Assembly: GCF_014697355.1 (NCBI RefSeq)
Contig: NZ_JACJRQ010000011.1
Coordinates: 1-64,000 of the forward strand
Length of the DNA stretch: 64,000 nucleotides
Reading direction: 5' to 3'
Source: Nostoc calcicola FACHB-3891
Lineage (GTDB): Bacteria; Cyanobacteriota; Cyanobacteriia; Cyanobacteriales; Nostocaceae
Shown here: positions 1 through 10,249 of the stretch, one piece after another
How positions within the stretch are numbered: position 1 is the stretch's first letter
Layout: each line of letters opens with the position of its first letter
Made by a program: the position numbers and the translations under genes
The notes under the pieces: generated by a model
What the model was told of the DNA's origin: nothing
The model's database searches: none
What the model saw: only the letters and a program-made list of their open reading frames with translations

Positions 1-1
1 A

Positions 2-1324
2 GTGGCACGAACTGATACGACTAGTTTTAGCGTGAATCATCAACAGGGAGATTCCCCAGAAGAAAATCTATTACGTTATGGCTATTCCAAAGACTTTCGC
101 CCAGATTTGTTACAATACCGTCAATTATTGGCAACCCTTGACCCGATGGGAATGCCATTAGTCAGCACAACCCTTGAAGGTAATGGAGCTGACGACCCAT
201 TATATTTCCCCACTTGGCAAAAAATAGCACAAGTGATTGGACATAAAAAGTTTGTCTTTATCGCTGATTGTAAAGCTGGGTCGATTGCAACTCGCGCTCA
301 AATCGCCGCTTCTAGGGGTATTTACTGCGTTCCTGTAGCTATGAGTGGGCAACACCCTCAATATCTTCAGCAATGGGTTCTCAACCCACCAGGAGAAATT
401 GTGCCCATTCGTTTACCGCGACAAGATGAACTTGAACCTGCGGTGGGAAAAGGTTTTGAGGTGGAGTTAGGTAAGTTTTGGTTCAATAAACAAACCAACA
501 AGTGGGTGCGTTGGCTAGAACGCTACTTAGTAGTTTACTCCCAAAGCCTTGCTGCATCAATCATACGTGGACAACAGCAACGCATCTTGAGTGCTGAAAC
601 TGCTCTCCAAAATTTAGCTAACAAGCCAGGTTCAGATCGGGAGGTACTCACCCATAAAGTAGAAAACATTCTCCTGCGCTATCGGGTCAAAAATTTTTTC
701 TCAACCATGATTACAGAACAGATCACTAAAAAAACTCGTCATCTCGGACGGGGACGACCATCAAAAAACTCGACCACTGAGGAATTGACAGATATTTGTC
801 TTCAACTTCATATCCAGAAGATAGATACTGCGATTGAGTCGGCAGAAACTTTGGCAGGGTGGCGATTGTATGTCACTAATGCCGATAGTAGCCAGCTGAG
901 TTTACCACTTGCTGTGATGTATTATCGGGATGAATGGCTTTTAGAGCGAGGTTTTCACCGTTTTAAAAGGGGTTCTTTACCAGCCCTACCCATTTACTTT
1001 CAAAATACTGACCGAATCACTGGCTTAATGTTCTTGTTGAACATAGCTTTGCGTGTATTTACTCTAATGGAGTTTGTAGTACGGCTGGCTCTTGAGCAAA
1101 CCCAACAATCTTTGGCAGGTCTTTATGACGGTAATCCAAAGCGAAAAACTGCTCGCCCATCTGTTGAACAGATGCTCAAGGCTTTTTGTAATTTAACTCT
1201 TTATTTTTTACCTGATTCTACCATCTTCATCACACCAATTAACGCGCTTCAAAAACAAATTCTTTCTTTAATGAAAATGCCTTCATCCCTTTATCAGATA
1301 GATTCGGTGATGCGCTCGACATAA
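2..1324 (+). CDS. IS1634-family-like transposase, 5' end cut by window edge
   Basis: A DDE-type transposase of the IS4 superfamily, closest in style to IS1634. The visible 440 residues include the second catalytic Asp in FIADCKAG (about residue 90) and a Y-x-R/E-x6-K signature in YRDEWLLERGFHRFK (about residues 310-324). A hydrophobic helical tail follows. The frame is open to the left edge, and family members are usually well over 500 residues with an N-terminal domain, so the GTG at position 2 is probably not the true start and the N-terminus lies outside the window. The protein would cut and join the ends of its own insertion sequence. Whether the element is intact cannot be judged here. 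Confidence 0.8.
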   Translation: MARTDTTSFSVNHQQGDSPEENLLRYGYSKDFRPDLLQYRQLLATLDPMGMPLVSTTLEGNGADDPLYFPTWQKIAQVIGHKKFVFIADCKAGSIATRAQIAASRGIYCVPVAMSGQHPQYLQQWVLNPPGEIVPIRLPRQDELEPAVGKGFEVELGKFWFNKQTNKWVRWLERYLVVYSQSLAASIIRGQQQRILSAETALQNLANKPGSDREVLTHKVENILLRYRVKNFFSTMITEQITKKTRHLGRGRPSKNSTTEELTDICLQLHIQKIDTAIESAETLAGWRLYVTNADSSQLSLPLAVMYYRDEWLLERGFHRFKRGSLPALPIYFQNTDRITGLMFLLNIALRVFTLMEFVVRLALEQTQQSLAGLYDGNPKRKTARPSVEQMLKAFCNLTLYFLPDSTIFITPINALQKQILSLMKMPSSLYQIDSVMRST

Positions 1325-1720
1325 TTCGTCTTAGTCAATTACTTGCACCACTCCTGAAGAAGAATACACAGAATTGAAGTTCCATTTCAATATTAGCAAT
1401 TTCCGTGTAAGACACCGCAAATTGAACTTTGAATATTGCTGCTATTCCATGTATTACACGGAATGACTTAACTTCAGATAACAGTCTCTCAATATATTTC
1501 TTTTATCCCTATAATACACGGAAAGCCGCGATTTATTTTACCATGTAATACATGGTAAAGCTCGTTCTCCTTTTCCCAAGTATTACACGGTGATGGTTTT
1601 AGCAGATCCAAAATCGTATTGTTTCCTTTAACAGTAAGGCATTAATTCCTCTCACACTTCAAAAATAAGCGAACGTACAGTAATGACTGATTTTCCTAAG
1701 TAATTACGAATTAGTTAATA
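1325..1720. repeat. Gene-free 396 bp with five 15-bp palindromic boxes
   Basis: No ORF is supported here. Five related imperfect palindromes with consensus CCRTGTAWTACACGG lie at 1403-1417, 1447-1461, 1507-1521, 1541-1555 and 1576-1590. The fourth extends to a 23-bp palindrome (1537-1559) with perfect 11-bp arms around one central base. Lying directly after the transposase gene, they may be subterminal repeats of the insertion sequence or binding sites for a DNA-binding protein. The sequence cannot separate these. Confidence 0.6.
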
Positions 1721-2143
1721 CTAAGATAAAGAATATCCTGTTGCTTTCTCAACGTATTTCACAACTTTTTCATAGGATTCAGGATTACTCACAGGGTTGA
1801 TGATGATGGGAATAGTGCCATCTGGTAACCAAAAAGTTATCCTACCGTTCGGTTCATGACAAAAGGAACTCACGCAGTCGAGGTTAATTACATATTCATT
1901 TTTTTCGTAAATAATTTTCACCCAGTAGGCATGATTTAATTTCAATTCGGTAACGCATTCTATATAATCGATAACTTTTTGATAGTCTTCTAGGTTAGTT
2001 TGTGGGTTAATCACTATGGGAATGGCACTATCAGGTAACCAAAAAGTAACCCTGCCATTTCGTTCATAACAAAAAGCATGGACACGCTCAAAATTTACTA
2101 CATATTCTTTCCTCTCGTAAAGGATTTTCACCCAGTACGTCAC
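1721..2143 (-). CDS. Small protein made of two tandem copies of one domain
   Basis: Function not recognised. The 140 residues are two copies of a domain of about 65-70 residues. Copy 1 (about 1-70) and copy 2 (about 71-140) share YWVKI.YE..EYV, then FC.E.NGR.TFWLP and IPI.INP, and end in a helix with Y.KV..Y.E. The GTG at 2143 is chosen because a GGAG Shine-Dalgarno sits about 6 bases upstream, and the nearby ATG is out of frame. There is no signal peptide or membrane segment. It is alone between the transposase and pyrG. Confidence 0.7.
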   Translation of the reverse strand: MTYWVKILYERKEYVVNFERVHAFCYERNGRVTFWLPDSAIPIVINPQTNLEDYQKVIDYIECVTELKLNHAYWVKIIYEKNEYVINLDCVSSFCHEPNGRITFWLPDGTIPIIINPVSNPESYEKVVKYVEKATGYSLS

Positions 2144-2265
2144 AACATCTCCTCAAGTCCGAAATTTATGAATGATGCACCCTGTATATCAAATGTACCC
2201 AAGCCCTAAGTTAATGTTGCTATGCGCTAGTTCAAAATCAAATTAATTTTTTGAATTATGAATTC

Positions 2266-3921
<1,656 letters not shown>

Positions 3922-3982
3922 CTAAAAATACATCCCGTCATTGTGCCATAGTGACTGTCGTCAAATCTTCCGCGATTTTGCT

Positions 3983-5812
3983 GTGAAAAATCTCTTAGGA
4001 TTAGTAATATTAGGCTGTATTCTCACCTCCTCCGTAGCCTTGGCAGAGCCATCTCTTCTAGTCGTTTTTCCCCAGACAAACTACCAAACAAGTGCCCAAA
4101 AAATCTTTTTTCTAGGCACAGCACCTCCCGATGGACAAGTTTCGATCAATAATAAGCCAATTACCCGCAGCAAAGCTGGTCATTTTTCTCCGAGTTTACC
4201 TTTGCAGTTGGGAGAGAATCTGTTTACTGTGCGTCACCGCAATCAAGAACTCCAGATCAGGGTGACAAGGATTGCCACTGTAGCTGAACTTCCACAGGGG
4301 TTGGCCTTTGCAAAAGATTCCCTCACTCCGGCTACTGACATTGCCAGACTACCGGGAGAACTTATTTGTTTTAGCGCGATCGCACCCCCTAACGCCAGCG
4401 TATCTGTCCAACTGGCTAATCAAACTGTTACCCTTTTGCCCCAACCCGAGCAAGCCCAATTACCAAATAATTTGGCAGCTTTGACGGGGCAAAATCAGCC
4501 TCATGGCCAGTCTAGCGTAGGGAACTATAAAGGTTGCATCACCTTGCAACAACCTGATACTAATTCCTTCAGTCTAATTTACGGCAACAACATCATTTCT
4601 GGTGCTGTTGTTCCAGACTCAAGTCAAGAGGTAGATTTGGGACAACCCCAGTTTCAACTGACGCTCAATGGCAAGACCATAACTCAACCAGGAAATGGTA
4701 AAGTTAAAATCCTCTCAAGAGCAGAGTTACCAGTTGCTGAGGTGACGGTAGACGCAGGTGTTGCACGCACTGGCCCCAATACCGATTATTCTCGACTCAC
4801 ACCACTGCCCAAAGGCACACGAGCAGCAGTTACAGGTAAGGAAGGTGAATGGTTGCGCCTAGACTACGGAGCTTGGATTAATAGTCAGGAAACTCGCACT
4901 TTACCCGGTGCAGTTCCGCCACAAACAATAATTCGCAGTGTCGGATACCGTCAACTCCCTGGTGTGACAGAGATGGCTTTCCCCTTACAAGTCCCCGTAC
5001 CTGTGAGCGTGCAACAGAGCGATCGCGCTTTGACTCTCACTCTCTACAACACTACTGCCCAAACGGACATTATTCGTCTGGACGATAACCCCCTAATTTC
5101 TCGCCTAGATTGGCAACAGGAGACGCCAGAACGAGTAAAATACACCTTTAACCTTAAAAAAGCTCAACAGTGGGGATATAAGCTGAGATACGACGGTACG
5201 ACCCTGGTTTTGGCTTTGCGTCATCCGCCTAAAATTGGGAACACAAGACGCAAGCTTTTAGCTAATTTCAAGATTGTACTAGATCCAGGGCATGGAGGTA
5301 AAGAATCTGGTGCCAGTGGTCCAACTGGATATTTAGAAAAAGATGTCAATTTGGCAGTATCGAAGTTGTTGCGGGATGAATTGGTGAAGCGAGGGGCGAC
5401 GGTGGTAATGACACGGGAGGACGACAAGGAAGTTTCTTTAGCAGAACGTCAAGCAATTATTAGTCAAGAAGAACCTGCGATCGCTCTTTCCATACATCAC
5501 AATTCCCTACCCGATGATGGCGATGCCGAAAAAACCAAGGGATTCGGCGCTTTTTGGTATCAACCCCAAGCCCACAGTCTGGCAATATTTTTACAAAACT
5601 ATGTAGTAAAAAACCTCGGAAAACCTTCCTATGGTGTGTTTTGGGATAACCTGGCGCTGACACGTCCAGCTGCTGCGCCATCGGTGTTACTGGAATTGGG
5701 TTTTATGAGTAATCCTGATGAATTTGAGCAGGTAGTAGATCCAGAAGAACAGAAAAAAATGGCAAAAGCGATCGCTCAAGGAATTACTGAATGGTTTAGG
5801 AGTGTTAATTAA
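3983..5812 (+). CDS. Secreted N-acetylmuramoyl-L-alanine amidase (Amidase_3)
   Basis: Cleaves the amide bond between MurNAc and L-Ala in peptidoglycan. From the GTG at 3983 the protein starts MKNLLGLVILGC and ends its signal peptide near SVALA; a TTG at 3941 would put a polar stretch before it. The middle holds beta-rich regions, including an SH3-like stretch (about residues 250-300, GVARTGPNTDYSRLTPL). The catalytic domain covers about residues 425-600. Its zinc ligands are visible in VLDPGHGG, the Glu of YLEKD, and SIHHNS, with the catalytic Glu in LLELGF. Acts in the periplasm. The start codon is a judgement; the function is secure. Confidence 0.9.
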   Translation: MKNLLGLVILGCILTSSVALAEPSLLVVFPQTNYQTSAQKIFFLGTAPPDGQVSINNKPITRSKAGHFSPSLPLQLGENLFTVRHRNQELQIRVTRIATVAELPQGLAFAKDSLTPATDIARLPGELICFSAIAPPNASVSVQLANQTVTLLPQPEQAQLPNNLAALTGQNQPHGQSSVGNYKGCITLQQPDTNSFSLIYGNNIISGAVVPDSSQEVDLGQPQFQLTLNGKTITQPGNGKVKILSRAELPVAEVTVDAGVARTGPNTDYSRLTPLPKGTRAAVTGKEGEWLRLDYGAWINSQETRTLPGAVPPQTIIRSVGYRQLPGVTEMAFPLQVPVPVSVQQSDRALTLTLYNTTAQTDIIRLDDNPLISRLDWQQETPERVKYTFNLKKAQQWGYKLRYDGTTLVLALRHPPKIGNTRRKLLANFKIVLDPGHGGKESGASGPTGYLEKDVNLAVSKLLRDELVKRGATVVMTREDDKEVSLAERQAIISQEEPAIALSIHHNSLPDDGDAEKTKGFGAFWYQPQAHSLAIFLQNYVVKNLGKPSYGVFWDNLALTRPAAAPSVLLELGFMSNPDEFEQVVDPEEQKKMAKAIAQGITEWFRSVN

Positions 5813-5887
5813 CACTTTCTTGCCTGAAGGCTAGAGGTTTTCAGTTAGTATTTTTCTCAAAATTACTGAAAACATAAGAGAACCAGC

Positions 5888-6415
5888 ATGAACTATTCCC
5901 CAGTACCTCCGATGAGGATAAACCTCCGCCCTGCTACCTTGGCTGATTTGGATCTGTTGCGACATTGGGATGAGCAACCTCACGTCATTGACTCCGATCC
6001 TAACGATGACTGGGGCTGGGAGGTAGAACTCGACCGCGCCCCCGAATGGAGGGAGCAATTGATTGCTGAAATCGATCGCCGTCCCATCGGATTTATCCAA
6101 ATCATCGATCCGGCACGTGAGGATAGTCACTACTGGGGTGATGTTCCGGCAAATCTTCGCGCTATTGATATCTGGATTGGGGAAGAGATTGATTTGGGCA
6201 AAGGTTATGGAACCCAAATGATGCAGCTTGCACTTGCTCGATGTTTTGCTGACCCCTTGGTGACGGCTGTACTCGTCGATCCACTTGCTGGCAATACCCG
6301 TGTTCACCGCTTCTATGAACGTTTTGGTTTCCAATTTGTCGAGTCTCGACGATTTGGTAACGATGACTGCTTAGTTTATCGCGTCAACCGAGCAGATTGT
6401 TATCATGAAAGTTAG
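5888..6415 (+). CDS. GNAT N-acetyltransferase, AAC(6')/RimJ-like
   Basis: A 175-residue acetyl-CoA-dependent acetyltransferase. It begins with INLRPATLADLDLLRHW, typical of GNAT strand 1 and helix 1. The acetyl-CoA loop is seen in LGKGYGTQMM (about residues 103-112), followed by the late motif NTRVHRFYERFGFQ. It resembles aminoglycoside 6'-acetyltransferase-like and ribosomal-protein acetyltransferases. The substrate cannot be told from sequence, and a resistance role should not be assumed. It is on its own, downstream of the amidase on the same strand. Confidence 0.85.
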   Translation: MNYSPVPPMRINLRPATLADLDLLRHWDEQPHVIDSDPNDDWGWEVELDRAPEWREQLIAEIDRRPIGFIQIIDPAREDSHYWGDVPANLRAIDIWIGEEIDLGKGYGTQMMQLALARCFADPLVTAVLVDPLAGNTRVHRFYERFGFQFVESRRFGNDDCLVYRVNRADCYHES

Positions 6416-6674
6416 ATTTTTTAACTCCTCAATAAAAAATGGCGTTGCTGAATCAAGGGATGAAATTGTACGCATTGAAATCTTAAACTCCTTATTCTCT
6501 CTGTGTCTCTGCGCCTCTGCGTGAGATAAATCATCCCGCAATTATGCAACGCCTAAAAAATACTCAAACCAAAAGTCTGGGCTTTGGTTGAGCAACATAT
6601 TAAGCTTACGTGTAACTCGATGGATGGGCTTTGTACCTCAGCCCATCCTACGTGCTTGAGTGCAAACGACATTC
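6416..6674. repeat. Intergenic region holding MITE copy 1 (6441-6553)
   Basis: A 113-bp element with imperfect terminal inverted repeats that begin GGCGTTGC and are similar over about 23 bp. It is flanked on both sides by the 8-bp duplication TAAAAAAT (6433-6440 and 6554-6561). Its core carries the CTCTGCGCCTCTGCG repeat common in Nostocales. Two relatives with their own 8-bp duplications are at 14088-14199 and 25399-25489. No gene is seen in the rest of the gap. Confidence 0.85.
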
Positions 6675-7046
6675 TTATCTCTGTTTGCAGCTTTCAGTCA
6701 GTTCTAGATTGTAGAAAGTCCCTGCCTTGGGATTAATTGAACGCAACTCCTGGATAAAAGCATTAAATCTTGTATTGCTTGTGCCGAAACCAGCTTCAGC
6801 ACAAGCAGATAAACCTCCTTCGATGGGAATAGGAGATCCAACCCTGGGACTATATACGATGAATTTATCCACGGTACCAGTGCCGACTGCAAACCCGATA
6901 ACCTGGCGAATTGTTCGCAAAGCGGCATTATCTAAGGAACCACCAATACTGCCAACACTAATATTAACCGCACGAGTTTCAGCAAAGGCCGGCGCACTAA
7001 TCGACAATACTGCCCCGACAATAATCAAACTGGTGAACTTCTTCAT
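6675..7046 (-). CDS. Small secreted protein of unknown function
   Basis: The 123 residues start with a clear signal peptide, MKKFTSLIIVGAVLSISAPAFA, cut after AFA, leaving about 100 exported residues. The mature part has two Cys (in SACAEAG and ESCKQR) that could form a disulfide. No family is recognised. The ATG at 7046 has a GAGG Shine-Dalgarno a few bases upstream. It lies between two repeat-bearing intergenic regions, so no operon partner is evident. Confidence 0.75.
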   Translation of the reverse strand: MKKFTSLIIVGAVLSISAPAFAETRAVNISVGSIGGSLDNAALRTIRQVIGFAVGTGTVDKFIVYSPRVGSPIPIEGGLSACAEAGFGTSNTRFNAFIQELRSINPKAGTFYNLELTESCKQR

Positions 7047-7425
7047 TTTCCTCTGTTTTGACTTTTAACTTTTGACTTTTGACTTCCAAGGAGCGGTACT
7101 AGTAGTTCGCCAAGCGAACTTGGCTCTTTAAAGGGGAAGGGGGAAAGGGTTTAAATCCCTTACCCTTTTCCCTTTCCCCTTTCCCCAGCTCTCACAAGCG
7201 GATTTTTGGGTTGGCAGACTACTAGGGTGTGTGTAAACTACAAAATCTATGATTCTGAACTCTTGGGGATTACTTCAGCATTAGGTCTTTCCTTTTCTGA
7301 AGAATGTTAATTTCTTAAAAATTCTTTATAAAATCGCCTTTGCAGACCCTGGCTGTTTAATTGGTGTTGTTTACAGGTAAGCTGAAAAAACATCTACAAA
7401 CAGGTATTCCACGGTGAAACTACTA
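7047..7425. repeat. Gene-free 379 bp with heptad repeats and a G/A-rich hairpin repeat
   Basis: Positions 7055-7086 hold TTTTGAC heptanucleotide tandem repeats. Positions about 7097-7195 are an imperfect hairpin: CTAGTAGTTCGCCAAG, a G/A-rich arm, a central TTTAAA-type turn, a C/T-rich arm, then GCTCTCAC. The same repeat family occurs in the opposite orientation inside PKS-F (about 19880-19983) and PKS-C (about 36267-36370). I see nothing gene-like in 7200-7425, which probably holds leader or terminator sequence. Confidence 0.7.
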
Positions 7426-8187
7426 TTAGTTCGGTTTCACTCTCAGATAAAATTGCGTAGCCACAAACTTAACATCTCTCTTGGTCGGATCTAAGTTATC
7501 TACTACCTTAGTTTTACCCACAGCAATCAAACCGAGAGCGAAAATTTCTTTGTTTGCCGCTTCAATTTGTTCAGGTGTTGCACGCGTTTGGCTCAAATCG
7601 ATTGACGAAACTTGAGAAAAGAGAGGCTTATTCAAAACAAACCGATCTGTGGAGAAGCAAGGGGTGGTGATACAGACAATGCCATTGTTTTTAAGCGCAA
7701 CAAAAGTACCTTTTGCTGGAGCATCTGTAGCAGCGATGAAAGCTTCTTTAACTCTCAATTCCCCAAATTGGCCAAGTTCACCAAATTCCACTGGAACTAT
7801 CGTACCTCTGAGAATCAGACGGCTACCATCCTGATTTTGAAGTTTTGCTAGTTTGTCAAGTCCTAATTTCAGGGAACTCCAATCAATTGAAGACACGTAG
7901 CATTCATTGCGAAAGACACCATCGACACAGGGAGTAGCTTTTAGGTTGTTCTGCTTAATGAAAAATCCCCCGCATATCGGAGAAGCACATCTGCGAAAAT
8001 CCCTCCGCACCGTGTAATATCCCCACTGGGGAAAGTCTTGATTTTTGACACTGACTGCTGAAGATTCAGTAGTGTCCGGAGCAGAAATTTCCTGAGCATG
8101 TATCTTCGGGTAAAATCCGAAGCTAGCTAGAATTGCACCTAATAGGAGAATGAGTCGGTATTTGTAGTAAATTGATTTTTTGTTCAT
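7426..8187 (-). CDS. Secreted protein, resembles the DUF6748 type
   Basis: The 253 residues begin with a signal peptide (ILLLGAILASFGFYPKIHA). The exported part has a Cys-rich motif RRCASPICGGFF and further Cys in TPCVDG, RNECYV and CITTPCFS, suggesting disulfides outside the cytoplasm. The start YYTVRRDFRRCASPICGG looks like bacterial DUF6748-type proteins, recalled from memory rather than searched. The function is unknown. ATG start at 8187; no operon partner is visible. Confidence 0.7.
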   Translation of the reverse strand: MNKKSIYYKYRLILLLGAILASFGFYPKIHAQEISAPDTTESSAVSVKNQDFPQWGYYTVRRDFRRCASPICGGFFIKQNNLKATPCVDGVFRNECYVSSIDWSSLKLGLDKLAKLQNQDGSRLILRGTIVPVEFGELGQFGELRVKEAFIAATDAPAKGTFVALKNNGIVCITTPCFSTDRFVLNKPLFSQVSSIDLSQTRATPEQIEAANKEIFALGLIAVGKTKVVDNLDPTKRDVKFVATQFYLRVKPN

Positions 8188-8409
8188 GGTATTCGTGTTG
8201 CAGCTTACTCTACTGAAACTCTATGTAGGTTAAAAGCGTGAAATAACTATTTATTATACTGTCATAGTACTTTTTTACTGTATCAGTGATTGACAGGAAA
8301 ACTGTTGTTAACTGGCGAAGATACTGTTGGTGATGACTTACACCGCCACTAGCCGATCGCACACCACAGACCCAGGTATGCGTTTCAGTAAGCAGAGCGA
8401 TTGGTTACT
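8188..8409. other. Intergenic, nothing recognised
   Basis: AT-rich sequence between two minus-strand genes. The part near 8188-8290 presumably holds the promoter of the secreted-protein gene. I see no RNA gene, strong hairpin or repeat. Confidence 0.5.
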
Positions 8410-9015
8410 TCATCTGGCTAATCCATTCAGCAACAGCGTCACAAATGTGGATACTACCTCTTGTGCTGAATTTTTTTCTGGAAGTAGAATCTTTGATTCA
8501 TAAGCAATAGAAATCGCTGCTACGCCATGTACCAATGCCCAAATTGTTTTGGTTATTTCGTGAGGATTGCCCGCAATTAGCGTTCCGTCTTGCTGTCCCG
8601 CTTGAACAATTTTAAATAATTGATCTAGAGATGCTTGTGAAACCTCAATTAAACTTGGATACTTCTCTGGATTGTAGTAACAGAACATTACTTGTAAATG
8701 ATTTGAATGCTCTAGTGCGAAGTTAACGTATGCACTGCTAGCGGCAATCAACTGTTGCTTGGTATCTTTATTAACTTCATTTATTGCTGTTTCTACTTGC
8801 GTTGACAGCAATCGAAAACCTTCTTCTGCGATCGCTGCTAAAACCGCCTCTTTATCTGCAAAGTGCATATACGGAGCGTTATGGCTGACTCCTGCTCTTT
8901 GAGAAATCTTCCGCAAACTCAAACCATGAGCGCCTTCTTCTGACAGAAGTTCTGTTGCAATTGCAATTAATTTGTTACGTAAATTACCGTGATGATATTT
9001 CTCTTTTGGTTTCAT
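8410..9015 (-). CDS. TetR/AcrR-family transcriptional regulator
   Basis: A 201-residue repressor-type protein. The N-terminal helix-turn-helix lies at about residues 12-58, with the hallmark run GLSLRKISQRAGVSHNAPYMHF. The C-terminal part is an all-helical ligand and dimerisation domain. The gene is divergent from the YdhR-like gene, and the shared gap carries two matching palindromes (9021-9039 and 9048-9066), so it likely represses itself and the rightward genes. The ligand is unknown. Confidence 0.92.
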   Translation of the reverse strand: MKPKEKYHHGNLRNKLIAIATELLSEEGAHGLSLRKISQRAGVSHNAPYMHFADKEAVLAAIAEEGFRLLSTQVETAINEVNKDTKQQLIAASSAYVNFALEHSNHLQVMFCYYNPEKYPSLIEVSQASLDQLFKIVQAGQQDGTLIAGNPHEITKTIWALVHGVAAISIAYESKILLPEKNSAQEVVSTFVTLLLNGLAR

Positions 9016-9020
9016 AGGTC

Positions 9021-9066
9021 ATATTGACAGTGACAATATTTAATGTCATATTGGCAATGTCAATAT
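9021..9066. promoter_or_regulatory. Twin 19-bp palindromes, probable TetR operators
   Basis: ATATTGACAGTGACAATAT (9021-9039) and ATATTGGCAATGTCAATAT (9048-9066) share the form ATATTGnCAnTGnCAATAT with centres 27 bp apart. They sit between the divergent regulator and its likely target, where a TetR dimer would normally bind. Operator function is inferred from position and symmetry. Confidence 0.75.
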
Positions 9067-9137
9067 AGTACTTTTTCACGACAGTTTTGTCATTTGTGTC
9101 TCAAATGTTGCCAAATCTAGATCGAAAGGCAAAAAAT

Positions 9138-9581
9138 ATGCTAAGGAGATTGCTTAACTCGATATTTGTGGTTAGTACACTTGGTCTAGTAGGATCTTTT
9201 ACTGGTGCGACGAGTGTCACTTCGCAAAATTTATTGGCTGAAAATCAGACAACTCCATCAACTTCCAGTCGTATCCTTCAGATTAATTTCAAATACAACA
9301 ACTCCACATCTGACTTTAGAAAGCAGATGAAGGATGTCGCGCCTCGTATCGCCAAAGCACCGGGACTGCGCTGGAAAATTTGGTCAATTGATGAAGGTAA
9401 CAAAGAAGCTAGCGGGTTTTATCTGTTTGAAGATGAAAAATCTCTGAACAACTATGTCGAAAATATTTTCAATGTTGGAATGAGAAATAACTCAGCAATT
9501 AGTAATATCGTAGTCAAAAAGTTCAATATTCTTGAAGATCCTACGATCGTTACACGAGGCCCTATCAGTCAGCTTAAATAA
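9138..9581 (+). CDS. YdhR-like putative monooxygenase with signal peptide
   Basis: The 147-residue product starts MLRRLLNSIFVVSTLGLVG, a likely signal peptide. The domain after it has LQINFKYN, then PGLRWKIWSIDEG and SGFYLFEDEKSLNNYV, typical of the small ferredoxin-like-fold YdhR family of putative monooxygenases. An upstream ATG at 9105 and a TTG at 9087 are also open, but the 9138 start gives the cleanest signal peptide and follows an AAAGG about 10 bases upstream. It is probably co-transcribed with the SRPBCC gene 49 bp downstream and controlled by the divergent TetR protein. Confidence 0.75.
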   Translation: MLRRLLNSIFVVSTLGLVGSFTGATSVTSQNLLAENQTTPSTSSRILQINFKYNNSTSDFRKQMKDVAPRIAKAPGLRWKIWSIDEGNKEASGFYLFEDEKSLNNYVENIFNVGMRNNSAISNIVVKKFNILEDPTIVTRGPISQLK

Positions 9582-9630
9582 TCTCAAAAACTTGCATACT
9601 GCATTGTATCTAACCAAACGAGAGAGTCAT

Positions 9631-10080
9631 ATGAAGTTTAGCAATACTGTCACAACGTTTGCCACACCTGAAAGAATTTGGGCAATTTGGACTGACGTAG
9701 ATAATTGGTCAGTATGGGATACCGAACTGTGTGATTCATATCTTGAGAGTCCTTTTAAACTTGGTGCGGTAGGTAAATTAACACCGAAAACGGGTACAAC
9801 TTCTAAATTTACAATTTCGCAGTTTAGCCCAGGTAAGAGTTATACATTCACAATTCAGTTACCATTTTGCAACTTAAATGTACATCGCTACTTAAATATT
9901 CATGCAGGTAGGACATCATTTACTCATGAAGTCTCATTTAAAGGAGCCTTGGCATTTTTATTTGGTTGGCTTCTCGGCAAAAAGTTTAAAAAAGTTTTAC
10001 CGAGAGTGATGGAGAATATCAGGGAAATAGCTGAAGCTGAAAATATTGGACAAGGTTACTTAGAAAAAACAGCAGATTAA
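9631..10080 (+). CDS. SRPBCC (START-like) domain protein
   Basis: A 149-residue helix-grip protein. It begins MKFSNTVTTFATPERIWAIW, and TDVDNWSVWDTEL matches the WxxxxDxxxWxxWD pattern of the polyketide-cyclase/dehydrase-type SRPBCC family. It ends in a long C-terminal helix. The family binds hydrophobic ligands in a deep cavity; the ligand is unknown here. An open frame extends upstream to 9532 across the YdhR stop, but the ATG at 9631 follows a GAGAG ribosome site and matches the family start. It is not in the main cluster and is opposite in strand, so it should not be taken as its cyclase. Confidence 0.85.
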   Translation: MKFSNTVTTFATPERIWAIWTDVDNWSVWDTELCDSYLESPFKLGAVGKLTPKTGTTSKFTISQFSPGKSYTFTIQLPFCNLNVHRYLNIHAGRTSFTHEVSFKGALAFLFGWLLGKKFKKVLPRVMENIREIAEAENIGQGYLEKTAD

Positions 10081-10249
10081 ACAAGTCGGAAGTCGGAAGT
10101 ATAGTTTTGTAATGGGGATTTAGACCCCACCACAAAACTGACTTATTTATTGAACCGGGGGACTTAAACCCACCGAATTTGGTTAATCTATTTCACATTA
10201 ATCACAATGCGTATAAATCCTGTAGAGATGTTGCAATACTACATCTCTA
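10081..10249. terminator. Hairpin between convergent genes
   Basis: AGTTTTGT at about 10101-10108 pairs with ACAAAACT near 10132-10139 around a GGGG...CCCC inner stem. The position, between the ends of the plus-strand SRPBCC gene and minus-strand devC, fits a bidirectional terminator. It may also be a dispersed repeat. AAGTCGG is tandemly repeated at about 10083-10097. Confidence 0.45.

Noticed and set aside
5888..6415. GNAT enzyme as a self-resistance gene for the product
   Set aside because: It has no linkage in strand or operon, and the predicted product is not an aminoglycoside.
6704..7068. Overlapping ORFs on both strands over the small secreted protein
   Set aside because: No ribosome sites or signal features; they are shadows of the 6675-7046 gene, which has a clear signal peptide.
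9631..10080. SRPBCC gene as the cyclase of the cluster
   Set aside because: It is on the opposite strand, about 4 kb from the cluster end, and paired with a TetR-controlled YdhR-like gene.
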